Positions 63,674 to 64,000 of a DNA stretch of 64,000 nt are shown piece by piece. The stretch is from contig CAWESO010000010.1 in the NCBI GenBank assembly GCA_963811775.1, positions 186,001-250,000 on the forward strand, read 5' to 3'. A program made the position numbers and the translations under genes. The notes beneath the pieces are model-generated. The model ran no database searches. It saw only the letters and a program-made list of their open reading frames with translations, and was not told the origin of the DNA. The DNA comes from Chersky-840 sp963811775 (GTDB lineage Bacteria; Actinomycetota; Acidimicrobiia; Acidimicrobiales; UBA8190). Each line of letters starts with the position of its first letter. The first letter of the stretch is position 1.

Positions 63674-64000
63674 TCACCGCTCGGCACCGGCGCCGTCGGC
63701 GTCGAGGGGCCGCCCGTCCTCGAGGTACACGGTGGCGCGCGCTCCCGAGCGCGGCGCGGACTCGGCGCCGCACCGGGCCGCTCAGGAGGCCGAACGCCTC
63801 GTCCGGCGCCACCAGGCGGTGCTCGGAGATCTCGTCTTCCTGCAAGGCGATGCCGGCCAGGATGTCGTCGGCCAAGGGGCCGCAGTCGAAGAGGAAACGC
63901 ATGCCCCCGGGCCGGTCGGGACGGGGCCGGAGGAAATCGACGCACGCCAGTCGACCGCGGCCGACGACCAGGCCGCACTCCTCGCGCACCTCGCGCCGGC
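63674..64000 (-). CDS. Nudix hydrolase, partial and probably frameshifted
   Basis: The gene runs off the end of the window. The visible part begins with the end of the Nudix box (REECGLVVGRGRL) and contains MRFLFDCGPLADDILAG and DEISEHRLVAPDEAFGLL. The expected ending, TVYLEDGRPLDADG, is in another frame, reached by a one-base shift near 63731-63742, and its stop is at 63674. The start and the first half of the Nudix box lie beyond 64000. Confidence 0.6.

Overview
The window is a 64 kb stretch of a high-GC actinobacterial chromosome. Supporting markers are a WhiB-type iron-sulfur regulator, two F420-type LLM oxidoreductases, a DipZ thioredoxin fusion, Rv2466c-like DsbA proteins, an adenosylcobalamin-dependent ribonucleotide reductase and frequent GTG/TTG starts. 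The gene mix would suit an Acidimicrobiia-like lineage, but this is an inference. No rRNA, tRNA or CRISPR array was found.

Layout. 1-4850 is a mobile junction: an integrase without a start codon abuts a DinB-like gene without its 3' end, followed by a 2.3 kb insertion sequence with matching terminal inverted repeats. 4890-13766 is core metabolism: DipZ, glycerol kinase and a 1,695-residue class II ribonucleotide reductase carrying three inteins. 13767-21100 is accessory: IS21-like terminal repeats, a lower-GC ABC exporter with a lipoprotein, an IS1380-family element, a P-loop kinase bracketed by 80-bp direct repeats, and a secreted repeat protein broken by a collapsed tandem repeat. 21345-31789 holds an HTH/zinc-finger protein whose start codon lies in a palindrome, a P450, a cobalamin-binding protein, two ABC-2 exporters, two lipoprotein or thioredoxin-fold groups and a DUF1275 membrane protein. 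31850-36143 is a likely drug-export operon (MFS, MerR, ABC ATPase, ABC permease). 36341-46269 contains a secreted protein, a GNAT, a degraded ABC/MFS cluster, a nucleosidase-like phosphorylase and a full-length Lhr helicase. 46389-64000 is mainly metabolic and stress genes: LLM oxidoreductases, TetR, Nudix, GNAT, epimerase, peptidase E, WhiB, PAS, Lon, a four-gene operon (VOC, SnoaL-like, PIG-L, zinc dehydrogenase), a hydrolase, an SDR and a D-aminoacylase-type amidohydrolase.

Five ABC-2 exporter pairs lie within about 27 kb. The cobalamin-binding protein is a plausible partner, through cofactor supply, of the B12-dependent reductase. Otherwise the genes form short independent operons rather than one large pathway.

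Two caveats apply. At least seven genes (transposase, MFS, ABC ATPase twice, lon, dehydrogenase, amidohydrolase, terminal Nudix) are interrupted by single-base indels, several of them in short homopolymers, and each can be restored by one base. This looks more like residual sequencing error than decay. Start codons were often moved inward from the longest open frame using ribosome-binding sites, and those choices are inferences.
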